DNA of 64,000 nt from Actinomyces sp. 432 (GCF_009930875.1 NZ_CP025249.1:2356001-2420000); one strand, 5' to 3'. Shown: positions 1 through 8,672, counted from the first letter of the stretch. The notes: generated from the letters alone by a model not told the origin. Translations and numbers: made by a program.

Positions 1-134
1 GGTCGGCGATCATTGTGGCCGAAACCGCGGCCGCACTGGCCGTGGGCCTGCTGATCATGTGGCTGGGGCCCCGGTACGGGCTCCGCGACCTCCAGCGAGG
101 CCGCCGGCACGACCCCAGAACCGTCCCCGCCTAG
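1..134 (+). CDS. C-terminal end of an integral membrane protein (partial)
   Basis: An open frame entering from the left edge (codons start at base 3) ends at TAG 132-134. It encodes about 43 residues. A hydrophobic helix (AALAVGLLIMWLG) is followed by a basic, polar tail with LRDLQRGRR, the pattern of the last transmembrane helix and cytoplasmic tail of a permease. The family cannot be named from this fragment. Confidence 0.55.
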   Translation, partial: SAIIVAETAAALAVGLLIMWLGPRYGLRDLQRGRRHDPRTVPA

Positions 135-1066
135 TGCAAGAACCCACCCCGAGACCTGCACCGCCGTCACCACTAACGCGCCGCGACCGCAAAGGTGGTG
201 CCTCTGGGGCTCGTTCGAAGTAGGCAATATCCAGTTCCTCCGATTCGGGCCCGGCGAGACGGCTGAGAGACGCGGTGGGGGTGGTGGGCGCGAGTCGATT
301 CCGCCTCGAAAGCGCGCGCCTGGTTGGACCGTCCAGCTGCGGATGGACCGCCCTTAGCGCGCTCTCAGACGATCCAAGCGCCGGAATCCGCTCCAGGCGC
401 CGGAGCCCAGTCCAAGTAGAGGGCATGCGCACGGCGGGGCCGGCGGTGGCCTGCTTGCGCAACACGCTCAGTCCCGGCACGAGCACGCGCGGGCGGACCC
501 GGCCCTGCTCGCGCCGCACGCTCAGCGTCGGCACGCTTCCACAGAAACGGCCTAATCACGCGGAAAGCACACCACCAGAAAAACAGCCCGACCACCTCCA
601 GCGTGCCGCAACCCCCGCGGCGCACGCTGGAGCCAACCAACCCCCACCAGCCCAAAACCAGAAACGCCGAAATACCAGGCAAAACCCGCCAACCTGCCAG
701 GGCAGCGAAGCAGCTGAGCGTGCGCCACCCCCAAGACCACCCAACCACCCCCACCCACACGCACCAGACCCAGCCACACACCGAACCCACCAACACACAC
801 CGCCCGCACCCTGCCCACACACGCAAACCCCACCCACCACACCTACGAACCAGAAGAGCCGAATGAAGCCCATCTCAACCCGTGGTTGAGTCGGCGAGGA
901 CCCGTGCTGGGCTCACGTATTTCGTGATCAACGGACGCGTGCTACCGATCTACGCCCAGTCCCGCAATCATCATATTCAGGGACACCGACAGGTGCCCCG
1001 TCGATCACCAAAAGGTGCCTACGGCCAGCAGGCCTGGTGCACACACGATGGAAAGCAGGCAGATAC
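135..1066. other. Long gene-poor stretch with degenerate repeats and a strand-skewed segment
   Basis: No convincing gene was found here. About 325-530 carries loosely repeated blocks, for example TCCAAGCGCCGGAATCCGC followed 19 bases later by a close copy, and two blocks sharing CGCTCAG and GGCACG. From about 543 to 850 the plus strand is strikingly rich in C and A with few G and very few T, so all long open frames there are low-complexity (His/Pro/Thr or Trp/Val/Gly) and are rejected as genes. The last ~150 bases have ordinary composition and should hold the promoter of the XRE gene, with a direct repeat AGGTGCC about 22 bases apart near 990-1020. Confidence 0.5.
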
Positions 1067-1705
1067 ATGAAGCAGTCGGTCGGACGCAATATTGCCGGGT
1101 TACGGCTCGCATGCGGCATGACTCAGGAGCAGCTCGCAAAGCGCATGGGTGTCACCCCGCAGGCGGTCAGCAAGTGGGAGAATGACCTTAACTACCCGGA
1201 TGTGGCCACGCTGCCGGCCTTAGCGGCCCTGCTCGGTACTAGCGTCGATGCGCTGCTGACTGTGCCGGACGGCGATGCACCAGCCGCCGCCACGCCTCCG
1301 TCGGCCTCTTCGCCCATACCCTCCCCGGCGGCGCCGTCACCGGCATCACCGCCAACCGCGTCGTCGCCCGCTGCACCCGCCGCCACCGGATTCTCCCTGG
1401 TGCGACCCGAACCCGCGGCACAGGCGGAGGGCGGGCCGCGAGCGCCCCGGGCAGCCGGGCGCAGCCTCCACATCGAGGTCCGGGGGCCGCAGGACAATGT
1501 CAACCTGGCCTTCCCCATGCAGGCGGTCTCCGCGCTGGCGGCCCTCATCGCGCACGTGCCGCAGGTGCACAGCGCCGTTGGCGCCTACGGCATCGATCTC
1601 AATGCACTCCTGGCCACCGCATTCAGCACCCTCGACGGCGTCGGCCCGAGCACCCTCATCGACGTCATCGACGACGATGACCATGTCCGTATCTGGGTCG
1701 ACTAG
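1067..1705 (+). CDS. XRE-family transcriptional regulator with a C-terminal sensor-like domain
   Basis: The protein has 212 residues. Residues 5-60 form a Cro/C1-type helix-turn-helix (MTQEQLAKRMGVTPQAVSKW), the DNA-binding domain. An Ala/Pro-rich linker (about 75-140) leads to a globular end of about 75 residues finishing in an acidic run (DVIDDDDHVRIWVD). That ending resembles a short domain of many Firmicutes/Actinobacteria proteins in which a hydrophobic stretch precedes a DVxDxDDxVxIxVD tail. I chose ATG 1067 over the in-frame GTG 1037 because the HTH begins right after it. The protein probably binds DNA as a dimer and may autoregulate; the target is unknown. It is convergent with the LysR gene. 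Confidence 0.8.
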   Translation: MKQSVGRNIAGLRLACGMTQEQLAKRMGVTPQAVSKWENDLNYPDVATLPALAALLGTSVDALLTVPDGDAPAAATPPSASSPIPSPAAPSPASPPTASSPAAPAATGFSLVRPEPAAQAEGGPRAPRAAGRSLHIEVRGPQDNVNLAFPMQAVSALAALIAHVPQVHSAVGAYGIDLNALLATAFSTLDGVGPSTLIDVIDDDDHVRIWVD

Positions 1706-1735
1706 CCCGGTTCCGGCGCCCCCGCCGGACCGCCG

Positions 1736-1781
1736 CGCCACTTCTACCGAACTCGGCACGTAACTACTACCGACCTCGGCG
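1736..1781. repeat. Two diverged units of the 23-bp intergenic repeat
   Basis: Two adjacent 23-base blocks (1736-1758 and 1759-1781) share ACTxCTACCGAxCTCGGC. They align with the better-preserved 23-bp units at 5953-5998 and 16397-16478 (CGTCACTAGTGCCGG then TCTCGGCA). They lie between two convergent genes. The spacing is exact, but sequence identity to the consensus is only moderate. Confidence 0.6.
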
Positions 1782-1793
1782 TTGGGGCGGGGC

Positions 1794-2642
1794 TTAGGCG
1801 GTGCGGTTCCTTGCCCAGTCGAAGACCGCCTCGGCCTCGCTGCGCCCGCCCGGGCGCAGCAGCAGGTAGAAGGTGGCGTGTGCCATGGCGTCCCGGATGG
1901 GAACGACAACACGGCCGGGCGCGGGGGCAGATAGTGCGGGGGCGTCGGTGACGAAGTGCGGCAGCAGGGAGCTCCTGGCGAGTTGCGCGAAGACGTCCCG
2001 GTCCTCCTGAACCACGAACTGGGAGTGGGGCAGGTGGCGGTCGCAGCGCTCGCGCCAGAAGCCGATGTCCGCCAGCAGCAGGAAGGTCTCCCCGTCCAGA
2101 TCCGTCGCCGCCACCTGCTCCCGCTCCGCGAGCACATGCTCGACGGGCAGGGCGACGGAGAGGTTCTCCACCATGAGCCAGGCCGAGCGCACGCTCGGCA
2201 GCGGGTGGGGACGCAGCGAGATGCCCAGGTCCAGCTCGCCACTCACCACGCCCTCCTCAACCTCTTCCTGGCTAAGGCTCTGCGAGGTGAGCACCAGCCC
2301 CGGGAAGCGTTCGACGATCAACGAGGTCAGCCGCCACAGCGGCGCGGGCGCGACCGTGCCCACCCGCAGCGCCCGGGTGCGGCGGGCGAGGTCACCCAGG
2401 GCGGTGCGCAGTGCCTGCTCCTCGCGCAGGAGCCGGTCGGCATGTTCCAGGGCGACGCGCCCGGCCTCGTTGAGCACCAGGCGGCGTCCGGGGCGATCGA
2501 AGAGCGGTTGGCCGAGCTCGGCCTCCAGGCGTTGCAGCGAGCGGCTGAGCGCCGGCTGGGACAGGTGCAGGGAGCGGGCCGCGGCGCTGAGTGTGCCCTC
2601 GCGCGCGATCGCCTCCAGTTGGCGCAGCTGCTCGAACTCCAC
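1794..2642 (-). CDS. LysR-family transcriptional regulator
   Basis: The protein has 282 residues. Residues 1-60 are the LysR winged helix-turn-helix (LRQLEAIAREGTLSAAARSL, then LSQPALSRSLQRLEAELG); the rest is a periplasmic-binding-like effector domain. The open frame runs 66 codons further upstream, but AGGAGG lies 5 bases before GTG 2642, so I place the start there; an adjacent upstream GTG is too close. The gene is divergent from an aldo/keto reductase gene with 154 bases between them, which holds two copies of a candidate operator. Divergent LysR regulators usually control the neighbouring gene in response to a small metabolite. The inducer is unknown. Confidence 0.85.
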   Translation of the reverse strand: MEFEQLRQLEAIAREGTLSAAARSLHLSQPALSRSLQRLEAELGQPLFDRPGRRLVLNEAGRVALEHADRLLREEQALRTALGDLARRTRALRVGTVAPAPLWRLTSLIVERFPGLVLTSQSLSQEEVEEGVVSGELDLGISLRPHPLPSVRSAWLMVENLSVALPVEHVLAEREQVAATDLDGETFLLLADIGFWRERCDRHLPHSQFVVQEDRDVFAQLARSSLLPHFVTDAPALSAPAPGRVVVPIRDAMAHATFYLLLRPGGRSEAEAVFDWARNRTA

Positions 2643-2657
2643 CACGTCCTCCTTGTT

Positions 2658-2736
2658 ATGCGTCGCGCGCATCAATACTTCCGATATTTGCATTTTACAT
2701 TCGCGCCCGTGGGGCAAAAACTTATGCGCGACGCGA
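2658..2736. promoter_or_regulatory. Divergent promoter region with two copies of a 13-bp LysR-type site
   Basis: ATGCGTCGCGCAT (2658-2670) is a palindrome with arms ATGCG/CGCAT. A second copy at about 2724-2736 reads TCGCGTCGCGCAT on the minus strand, 12 of 13 identical. Both lie between the LysR gene and the first aldo/keto reductase gene and are the best candidates for the LysR binding sites. Confidence 0.5.
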
Positions 2737-2796
2737 CAGTTGAGCCGATATGAGCAAAACGGCCAGACGGCGCCGAGCCGATACGAGGAGCAGACC

Positions 2797-3675
2797 ATGA
2801 CCACCATCCCGTCCTTCACCATGAACAACGGCATCGACATCCCGGCGCTGGGCTACGGCGTCTTCCAGATGACCTCAGACCAGGTGCGCGAGCACCTGCC
2901 GCAGGCCCTCGAACTCGGCTACCGCCACATCGACACCGCCAACGCCTACTTCAACGAGGTGGCCGTCGGCGAGGTGGTGCGGGACGCCATCGCCGCCGGC
3001 ACCGTGAAGCGCGAGGACCTGTTCATCACCAGCAAGCTGTTCCCCCAGTCATACCCCTACGCGCAGGCAGTGAAGGACATCGACGCCACCCTGGAGCGCC
3101 TCGGCCTGGACTACCTGGACCTGCTGCTGTTCCACCAGCCCTACGGCGAGTACACCTCCGGCTGGAAGGCGATGGAGGAGGCCGTGGCCGCGGGCAAGAT
3201 CCGTTCGATCGGCCTGTCCAACTTCCCGATCGCCAAGTTCCAGGAGGTCCTGGACGTCGCCTCTATCAAGCCGGTCGTGAACCAGGTGGAGGCGCACCCG
3301 CGCTGGAACCAGCACGAGCTGAAGGGCCAGATGGACCGCGCTGCCGGCACCGAAATCCTGGTGGAGGCCTGGTACCCGCTCGGCCACGGCGACAAGACCC
3401 TGCTGGAAGAGCCCGCAATCGCCGCCGCCGCGCAGCGCACCGGCGCCACCCCCGCCCAGGTGATCCTGGCCTGGCACCTGGCGGAGAAGAACATCACCTT
3501 CCCCAAGACCCTGAACCCCGCCCACATGGCCGACAACCTCGCGGCCCTTGACGTCGAGCTGACGGCGGGCGAGATCGCCGCGATCAATCAGACCCCGCAG
3601 GCCCCCTACTACGTGATCCCCGACGAGCCGCCCGCCTTCACGACGACGGTCAACGACTACTCCCAGCAGGCCTGA
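2797..3675 (+). CDS. Aldo/keto reductase, first of a tandem pair
   Basis: The protein is a 292-residue cytoplasmic NADPH-dependent oxidoreductase of the (beta/alpha)8-barrel AKR superfamily. The catalytic tetrad is visible as D46, Y51 (DTANAYFNE), K80 (FITSKL) and H113 (LLFHQP). The start is ATG 2797 with GAGGAG 6 bases upstream; the open frame extends much further back but only as a shadow of the LysR gene. A close paralogue follows after 118 bases. It probably reduces a small aldehyde or keto sugar (2,5-diketogluconate reductase-like, AKR5 type) under control of the divergent LysR protein. The substrate is not determined by sequence. Confidence 0.88.
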   Translation: MTTIPSFTMNNGIDIPALGYGVFQMTSDQVREHLPQALELGYRHIDTANAYFNEVAVGEVVRDAIAAGTVKREDLFITSKLFPQSYPYAQAVKDIDATLERLGLDYLDLLLFHQPYGEYTSGWKAMEEAVAAGKIRSIGLSNFPIAKFQEVLDVASIKPVVNQVEAHPRWNQHELKGQMDRAAGTEILVEAWYPLGHGDKTLLEEPAIAAAAQRTGATPAQVILAWHLAEKNITFPKTLNPAHMADNLAALDVELTAGEIAAINQTPQAPYYVIPDEPPAFTTTVNDYSQQA

Positions 3676-3793
3676 CCCCGCTCTGCTAGCGGGACTCCCA
3701 CCGTACGGCCACCACCTGCACCACCAACCATCCGAACCAGAACATCCGGCGATCCGCAACCCGGATTCGCTGCCCACCCCAGGAGGCAGACTC

Positions 3794-4684
3794 ATGACCA
3801 CCACCGTCCCCACCAAAACCCTCAACAACGGCGTCGAGATGCCCGTACTCGGCTACGGCGTCTTCCAGACTCCGCCGGAGGAGACCGAGCGCTGCGTGAG
3901 CGAGGCCCTCCAGGTCGGCTACCGACTCATCGACACCGCGCAGGCCTACGGCAACGAGGAGGGCGTGGGCGCCGCCGTCGCGAAGAGCGGGCTGCCGCGC
4001 GAGGAAGTGTTCATCACCTCCAAGATCTGGGTATCCAACATGAACTACGAGCGCGCCACCGCCTCCATCGATGAGTCGCTGGAAAAGCTCGGCACCGACC
4101 ACATCGACCTCATGCTGCTGCACCAGGCCATGGGTGACTACCCGGGCGCCTACCGGGCCATGGAGGACGCCTACAAGGCCGGCAAGCTGCGCGCCATCGG
4201 CGTGTCCAACTTCTACCCCGAGCGGCTGGTGGATGTGGCCGCACTGGCCGAGATCACGCCGGCCGTCAACCAGGTCGAGACACACCCGTTCCGCCAGGAC
4301 GACGCCGCGCACGCGGTCATGGCCGAGCTCGGCGTCGTCCACGAGGCCTGGGCGCCCTTCGCGGAGGGGCAGAACAACATCTTCGCCAACCCGGTCCTCA
4401 CCGAGATCGGCGCCAAGTACGGCAAGAAGCCGGGGCAGGTGATCCTGCGGGCGCTGATCCAGAAGGACGTGGTGGTCATCCCCAAGACCACTCATCGCAA
4501 CCGCATGGAGGAGAACTTCGACGTGTTCGACTTCGAGCTGACCGATGAGGACCTGGCCACCTTCTCCACCCTGGATGACGGCTCGCTGCCGCGCATCTTC
4601 GACCACTACGACCCGAAGGTCGTCGGCTGGCTGCTGCGCGACCTGGTCAAGGCTCAACAGCTGGGTGGTAGCACGCTGTACTGA
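3794..4684 (+). CDS. Aldo/keto reductase, second of a tandem pair
   Basis: The protein has 296 residues and is a paralogue of the preceding gene, sharing LNNGVEMPVLGYGVFQ-type N-termini. The AKR tetrad is D47, Y52, K77 and H110 (LMLLHQAMGDY). AGGAGG lies 7 bases before ATG 3794. The two genes most likely share the LysR-controlled promoter, although the 118-base gap leaves room for a second promoter. Diverged substrate loops (HQPYGEY versus HQAMGDY) suggest related but non-identical substrates. Confidence 0.88.
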   Translation: MTTTVPTKTLNNGVEMPVLGYGVFQTPPEETERCVSEALQVGYRLIDTAQAYGNEEGVGAAVAKSGLPREEVFITSKIWVSNMNYERATASIDESLEKLGTDHIDLMLLHQAMGDYPGAYRAMEDAYKAGKLRAIGVSNFYPERLVDVAALAEITPAVNQVETHPFRQDDAAHAVMAELGVVHEAWAPFAEGQNNIFANPVLTEIGAKYGKKPGQVILRALIQKDVVVIPKTTHRNRMEENFDVFDFELTDEDLATFSTLDDGSLPRIFDHYDPKVVGWLLRDLVKAQQLGGSTLY

Positions 4685-4816
4685 GGTACACCTGAATAGA
4701 GCACGGACCACCGTTCCTGTGGGACAATGCCCAACCGCAAGGGTGGACGGGTGCGGGCGCATCATCCAATTCCCGGAGCCGCCAATCGTGTTGTTGTGCT
4801 ACACCGAGGAGAATCC

Positions 4817-5734
4817 GTGCACTACCTGATCGACGAGTCACTGACTCCGTGCGCCCCGGAGGAACTGCGCAACACGGACAGACAGTTCGTCGCCGTGCTG
4901 ACTCCCGAGCAGTGGGCCCAGCGCCGCGGCGCCTTCGAGCTGGGCATCGACATCGACCCCGACCCCGACGTCGCCCTGGGCACTCAGGCCGAGGTCAACT
5001 ACGACGCGATCACGGGCACGGTCTTGATCCCGGACCGCACGTCGCCCGATGCTCCGGATAAGCGCTTCGCCTTCGCACTGGATGAGAAGGGCGTGGTGTT
5101 CATCGATGCCCAGGAGACGGCCACGGGACTCGTGGCGGCCATCGCCGCCGCCCGTCGCTGGCGTCGACCGGGACTGGAGCGTTTCCTGGCCGACTTCCTC
5201 ATGCAGATCATCAAGGACGACGCGGCCCTACTGCGCGGCTACGAGCGCGAACTCGACCGCATGGAGGATGCAATTCTGGACGATACCGCCGTGGGCGCAG
5301 CGGAGCGGATCAATGATATGCGCTCCGAACTGCGCGACCTCGACAGCCACTACGACCACCTCATGGATCTCACGCAGATCCTTGAGGAGAACGAGAACGG
5401 CTTCTTCCGGGAGGAGGATCTGCGGTACTTCCGCACGGTCTACGGTCGGCTCGACAAGCTACGCGACCAGGCATCCTCACTGCGTGACCAGACCCTCCAG
5501 ATGCGTGACCTGTACAAGATGCATCTGGACGTGCGGCAGAACCACATTATGGCGGCACTCACGATCGTCACCGCGATTTTCGCCCCGCTGACGCTTATTG
5601 TCGGCTGGTACGGGATGAACTTCGAGCACATGCCTGAACTCGCGTGGCCGTGGAGCTATCCGGCCGTCGCGCTCCTGAGCGTGGCGGTGGTCATTGGCTG
5701 TATCGCCTTCTTCAAGCACCGCAAGTGGCTGTGA
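4817..5734 (+). CDS. corA: CorA-family magnesium/divalent cation transporter
   Basis: The protein has 305 residues. The N-terminal two thirds is the cytoplasmic alpha/beta and long-helix funnel (helical region about 150-240, rich in RELD and LRDQ). Two C-terminal membrane helices follow, with the signature YGMNF between them and a short basic tail (FFKHRKWL), diagnostic of CorA pentameric Mg/Co channels. I prefer GTG 4817 because GAGGAG precedes it by 5 bases. An in-frame ATG 4727 would add 30 residues without a good ribosome binding site. It is downstream of the aldo/keto reductases but separated by 132 bases and probably has its own promoter. Confidence 0.88.
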   Translation: MHYLIDESLTPCAPEELRNTDRQFVAVLTPEQWAQRRGAFELGIDIDPDPDVALGTQAEVNYDAITGTVLIPDRTSPDAPDKRFAFALDEKGVVFIDAQETATGLVAAIAAARRWRRPGLERFLADFLMQIIKDDAALLRGYERELDRMEDAILDDTAVGAAERINDMRSELRDLDSHYDHLMDLTQILEENENGFFREEDLRYFRTVYGRLDKLRDQASSLRDQTLQMRDLYKMHLDVRQNHIMAALTIVTAIFAPLTLIVGWYGMNFEHMPELAWPWSYPAVALLSVAVVIGCIAFFKHRKWL

Positions 5735-5952
5735 CAGTCTTTAACTGCGCTTTCGGCCTGAGGGCGTGGCGGCTGAGTGGCACCGGGGAACGGTTGGCGG
5801 GCAGCTCCCGGCACGAGCTGTTAAAGAGACCCGGCGGCGGTTGGGTCATCCTGCGCTGGTCTTTTAGGAGGCCCTGGTAGGGACTCCCGAAACCGGGAGG
5901 GGCGGCGTAGCCTCCGATCGACTGCGCGATGCGGCGCCCGGCGTCCGCGGCG

Positions 5953-5998
5953 CGTCACTAGTGCCGGTCTGGGCACGTCACTAGTGCCGGTCTCGGCA
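5953..5998. repeat. Two tandem units of the 23-bp intergenic repeat
   Basis: Units 5953-5975 and 5976-5998 both read CGTCACTAGTGCCGGTCT and differ only in the next base. The same unit is found three times at 16397-16478. The array sits 66 bases upstream of the SDR start codon, in a 329-base gap with no gene. The unit contains the palindrome CACTAGTG. No spacers separate the units, so it is not CRISPR. Confidence 0.85.
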
Positions 5999-6063
5999 CC
6001 GAGCCACCGGACCAGCACACCGAATAAGCACCGTCCAAACGCCGGATACCGGAGGAAACCATC

Positions 6064-6732
6064 ATGACCACCATCGCCATTATCGGCGGCGGCCCGGGGC
6101 TGGGCCGCGCCGTCGCCCGCCGCTTCGGGCGGGAGGGCTTCAACGTCGCCCTGATCTCCCGCAGCCGCGAGCACCTGGATGAGCGGGTCGCCGCCCTGAG
6201 CGCCGACGGCGTGAACGCCCGCGGCTACGTCGCCGACGGCCGCGACGGCGAGGCGCTGACCCGGGCTCTAGCGGACGCCGCCGACGAGCTCGGCCCCATT
6301 GAGGTGCTCCAGTGGAGCCCCGTACCGGCCCGCGAGTTCATGAAGCCCGTGCTGGAGACGAGCGCGGAGGACCTGGTCGGCCCCATCGAGATGTCCGTGT
6401 ACGGCCCGGTCAACGCGGTGCGTCAGGTACTTCCGGGCATGCGCGAGCTCGGCCGCGGCACGATCCTGCTGATCAACGGCGGCTCCGCCGTCCGCCCGGG
6501 CCCTAGGGTCACCGGCACCTCGGTGGCCTTCGCCGGGGAGAGTGCCTACGGGCAGCTCCTGCACGACGCGCTCGCCCCGGAGGGGGTTCACGTCGCCCAG
6601 CTGATCATTCCGCGTGGTATCGGTGGCGGCGAACCCTCCCACGAGCCGGCCGCCCTGGCCGACCGGATCTGGGAGCTGCACGCCCGGCACGACGGCGACT
6701 TCCGCACCTTCGCCGCGCCCATGGACGTCTAA
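6064..6732 (+). CDS. Short SDR-family oxidoreductase-like protein
   Basis: The protein has 222 residues with a Rossmann N-terminus: IIGGGPGLGRAVARRF at residues 5-20 is the glycine-rich dinucleotide loop, and SRSREHL follows strand 2. GGAGG lies about 8 bases before the ATG. The usual SDR catalytic Tyr-x3-Lys is not intact: the corresponding region reads SAYGQLLHDAL, keeping the Tyr but lacking the Lys. It is also shorter than classical SDRs. It may be an atypical SDR or have a cofactor-binding rather than classical catalytic role. It is monocistronic, with a 23-bp repeat pair just upstream. Confidence 0.75.
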   Translation: MTTIAIIGGGPGLGRAVARRFGREGFNVALISRSREHLDERVAALSADGVNARGYVADGRDGEALTRALADAADELGPIEVLQWSPVPAREFMKPVLETSAEDLVGPIEMSVYGPVNAVRQVLPGMRELGRGTILLINGGSAVRPGPRVTGTSVAFAGESAYGQLLHDALAPEGVHVAQLIIPRGIGGGEPSHEPAALADRIWELHARHDGDFRTFAAPMDV

Positions 6733-7580
6733 CCCGTACCGCGCACGTCTGCCGCCGGATTCACGGGCCACGTGTCCACACAGGCCCCGGCGCTGACCCC
6801 GCTAGGGCGCTCGCCCCCGGGAAATCCAGACGGCAGAAAGGTGGGGCGCCATCCTGCTGTTACCGGGTGACTTCCCTAGGCAGATGGCTCAGTTGAACCA
6901 CCTGCCGAGGGCATCCGCATGGGCGCCAATGGCCCGGACCAGGTGAGTGAGAACTTCGAGCAGCTCACTCGCCTGCCGGGCCACTTCCTTGCCCTTGCAG
7001 ACTTTGCGGCATCGTTCATTCGGCGGCACCTCTGGCTTGTGGGAGTAGTGGTTACTCCGGTGGTGGCTGGCGCGCGTGTCTGGCGGATTGGCGTGCCGGG
7101 ACCGGTACTTGTGGCGTGGTGGGGTCGGCGGTTGGTGTTTGCGGCGATGCCAGCCCGGCGGTTCGTATGTCCTGGCACAGAACTGTCACCGATGTCCTGA
7201 GACATTACCCGGCGCTCCGCATACCCTGGTTGACGGTTCGTACGTTCTGGTCGACGATTCGTACCCCGCGGTGACGGTTCGTACCGTAGGGGTACGTAGC
7301 GTCACCGAACGGTACGAAGCGTCGGTGCAAAGGTACGAACCGTCACCGGAAGTGCCGAACCGTCGCGCGGGGCGCCGGATCGTCGTGGGAAGTACCGAAC
7401 CGTCACGCGGGGCGCACCAGCGCGCCCACCCGGTCCGCGCCCCTCGCAGCGGAGCACGCACCAGGGTGCCGACGCACGGCGGCAGCATCACCGGCGTCTG
7501 CTGCGCGCAGGCGGGCAAGCAGCCCGTGACGGCCCCTGAACCGGTTGTCTGATACAGCAGCCCGTCGTCGGCGAGCGCGG
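6733..7580. other. Gene-poor stretch with a possible gene remnant
   Basis: No intact gene is visible in these 848 bases. On the minus strand a frame ending at 6889 reads EVARQASELLEVLTHLVRA then a Trp-Phe-Asn end, a helical coding-like tail without a start. GTCCTGAGACATTACC at about 7193-7208 looks like the terminal sequence of some actinobacterial transposons, so the block may be a decayed mobile element. That assignment is weak. The rest is occupied by the repeat array at 7231-7415. Confidence 0.3.
7231..7415. repeat. Array of 20-21-bp repeats that inverts at its centre
   Basis: Three blocks resembling GTGACGGTTCGTACC start near 7231, 7252 and 7272. From about 7292 to 7415 about six blocks carry the opposite orientation (GTACGAACCGTCACC and relatives) at 19-21-base intervals. 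The two halves are reverse complements, so the array can fold into a long imperfect hairpin. The unit partly resembles the 23-bp family (CGTCAC ... AGTGCCG). It lies downstream of the convergent SDR genes. Confidence 0.75.
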
Positions 7581-8357
7581 TTATATGGCCGTGTAGCCGC
7601 CGTCGACGGGAATGGCAGTGCCGGTGACGTAGGCAGAGGAAGGCGCGGCCAGGAACAGGGCGGCGGCGTCGAGCTCACCCTCCTGCCCGTAACGACCGAC
7701 AGGAATGGCACGCTGGGCGTGCTCCTGGAAGAAGTCGGAGTCGAGGGTCTGGGTGGTCAGCTCGGTGTAGAAGTAGCCGGGGCAGATCGCGTTGACGGTA
7801 ATGCCGTACTTGCCCCACTCGGCGGCCAGCGCCCGGGTGAGGTTCACGAGCCCGCCCTTGGCGGCGTGGTACGGGGCGGAGCCGGCCACCATATTGCCCA
7901 CCAGGCCATACATGGAGGAAATGTTGACGATCCTGCCGTAGCCGGCCGGAATCATCGCCTTCTTCGCGGCGGCGCGCGCCACGCGGAAGGAACCCAGCAA
8001 GTCGATGTCGAACTCCTGCTGGAACTGCTCATCGGTCATGTCCTCCGCCGGGCCGACGGCGCCGGTGCCCGCGTTGTTGACCAGGATGTCGAGCCGTCCG
8101 AACTTCTCCAGGACGGCGTCCACGACCGCTTCCACATTGGCGGTGTCGGTGATGTCGCAGCGGATGGCAAGGGTCTGCACGCCGAACTCCGTGGCGATCT
8201 CGGCCGCGACCGCCTCAATGCGCTCCACGCGGCGGGCGACGGCGACGATACTCGCGCCCGCCGAGGCCAGCGCCTTGGCCATCTGCACCCCCAGGCCGGA
8301 GGAGCAGCCGGTGACGAGGGCGACTTGCCCGGTCAGGTCGAAGTAGTTGCGGTCCAT
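7581..8357 (-). CDS. Classical SDR oxidoreductase (gluconate 5-dehydrogenase-like)
   Basis: The protein is a 258-residue cytoplasmic NAD(P)-dependent dehydrogenase/reductase. TGCSSGLG (16-23) is the cofactor loop, NNAG is at 94-97, the catalytic Ser is in NISSMYG (about 147), and Y163-x3-K167 (YHAAK) is complete. The C-terminus DGGYTAI is typical of SDRs acting on sugars, polyols and acyl-ACP ketones. It is monocistronic on the minus strand with an AAAGG-type but weak ribosome binding site. The exact substrate cannot be deduced; similarity of the motif set favours a sugar-acid or polyol dehydrogenase. Confidence 0.88.
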   Translation of the reverse strand: MDRNYFDLTGQVALVTGCSSGLGVQMAKALASAGASIVAVARRVERIEAVAAEIATEFGVQTLAIRCDITDTANVEAVVDAVLEKFGRLDILVNNAGTGAVGPAEDMTDEQFQQEFDIDLLGSFRVARAAAKKAMIPAGYGRIVNISSMYGLVGNMVAGSAPYHAAKGGLVNLTRALAAEWGKYGITVNAICPGYFYTELTTQTLDSDFFQEHAQRAIPVGRYGQEGELDAAALFLAAPSSAYVTGTAIPVDGGYTAI

Positions 8358-8562
8358 GGTGTCCGAGAGGCCTTTCTGTCGGGAGTTGCCAGGTGGCGGG
8401 GTGGTTCGGAGAGGCTGTGAACGCTAGGCGACGCCGGGATCGGTCAACGGCGACCGCACCAGGCGTGAGGCGAGCCTATGTGCTTAGACCTCCCGCTGGG
8501 AAGGATTGTCGTATTCATCGGTGCGGTGCTTACCCACCAGTACGGCGGCTGAGCAGGCTCCA

Positions 8563-8660
8563 TTACTCCAAGCTCCCGACCAGGCGCGCCACCGCCCGGG
8601 GCTCGTCGGCCTCCACCACCACACCCTCAAACACGAAGCGCCCTGAGGCGAGCGGATACG
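8563..8660 (-). pseudogene. C-terminal remnant of an unidentified gene
   Basis: A minus-strand frame ending at TAA 8565-8563 encodes GRFVFEGVVVEADEPRAV followed by ARLVGSLE, with coding-like codon use but no start; upstream it runs into the end of the response-regulator gene. It looks like the last ~30 residues of a protein whose body has been deleted. The family was not recognised. The rest of the 8358-8672 gap shows nothing else. Confidence 0.3.
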
Positions 8661-8672
8661 GTTACGCCCAGG

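Noticed and set aside
365-873. Overlapping long minus-strand frames of 96-153 codons
   Set aside because: They are Trp/Val/Gly-rich by-products of the C/A-rich plus strand, with no domain, no ribosome binding site and three frames open at once.
6876-7205. Minus-strand frame of 109 codons as a gene
   Set aside because: It is Arg/Thr/Pro-rich without a domain. A different minus-strand frame looks more coding-like at its 3' end, so at most a remnant was recorded.
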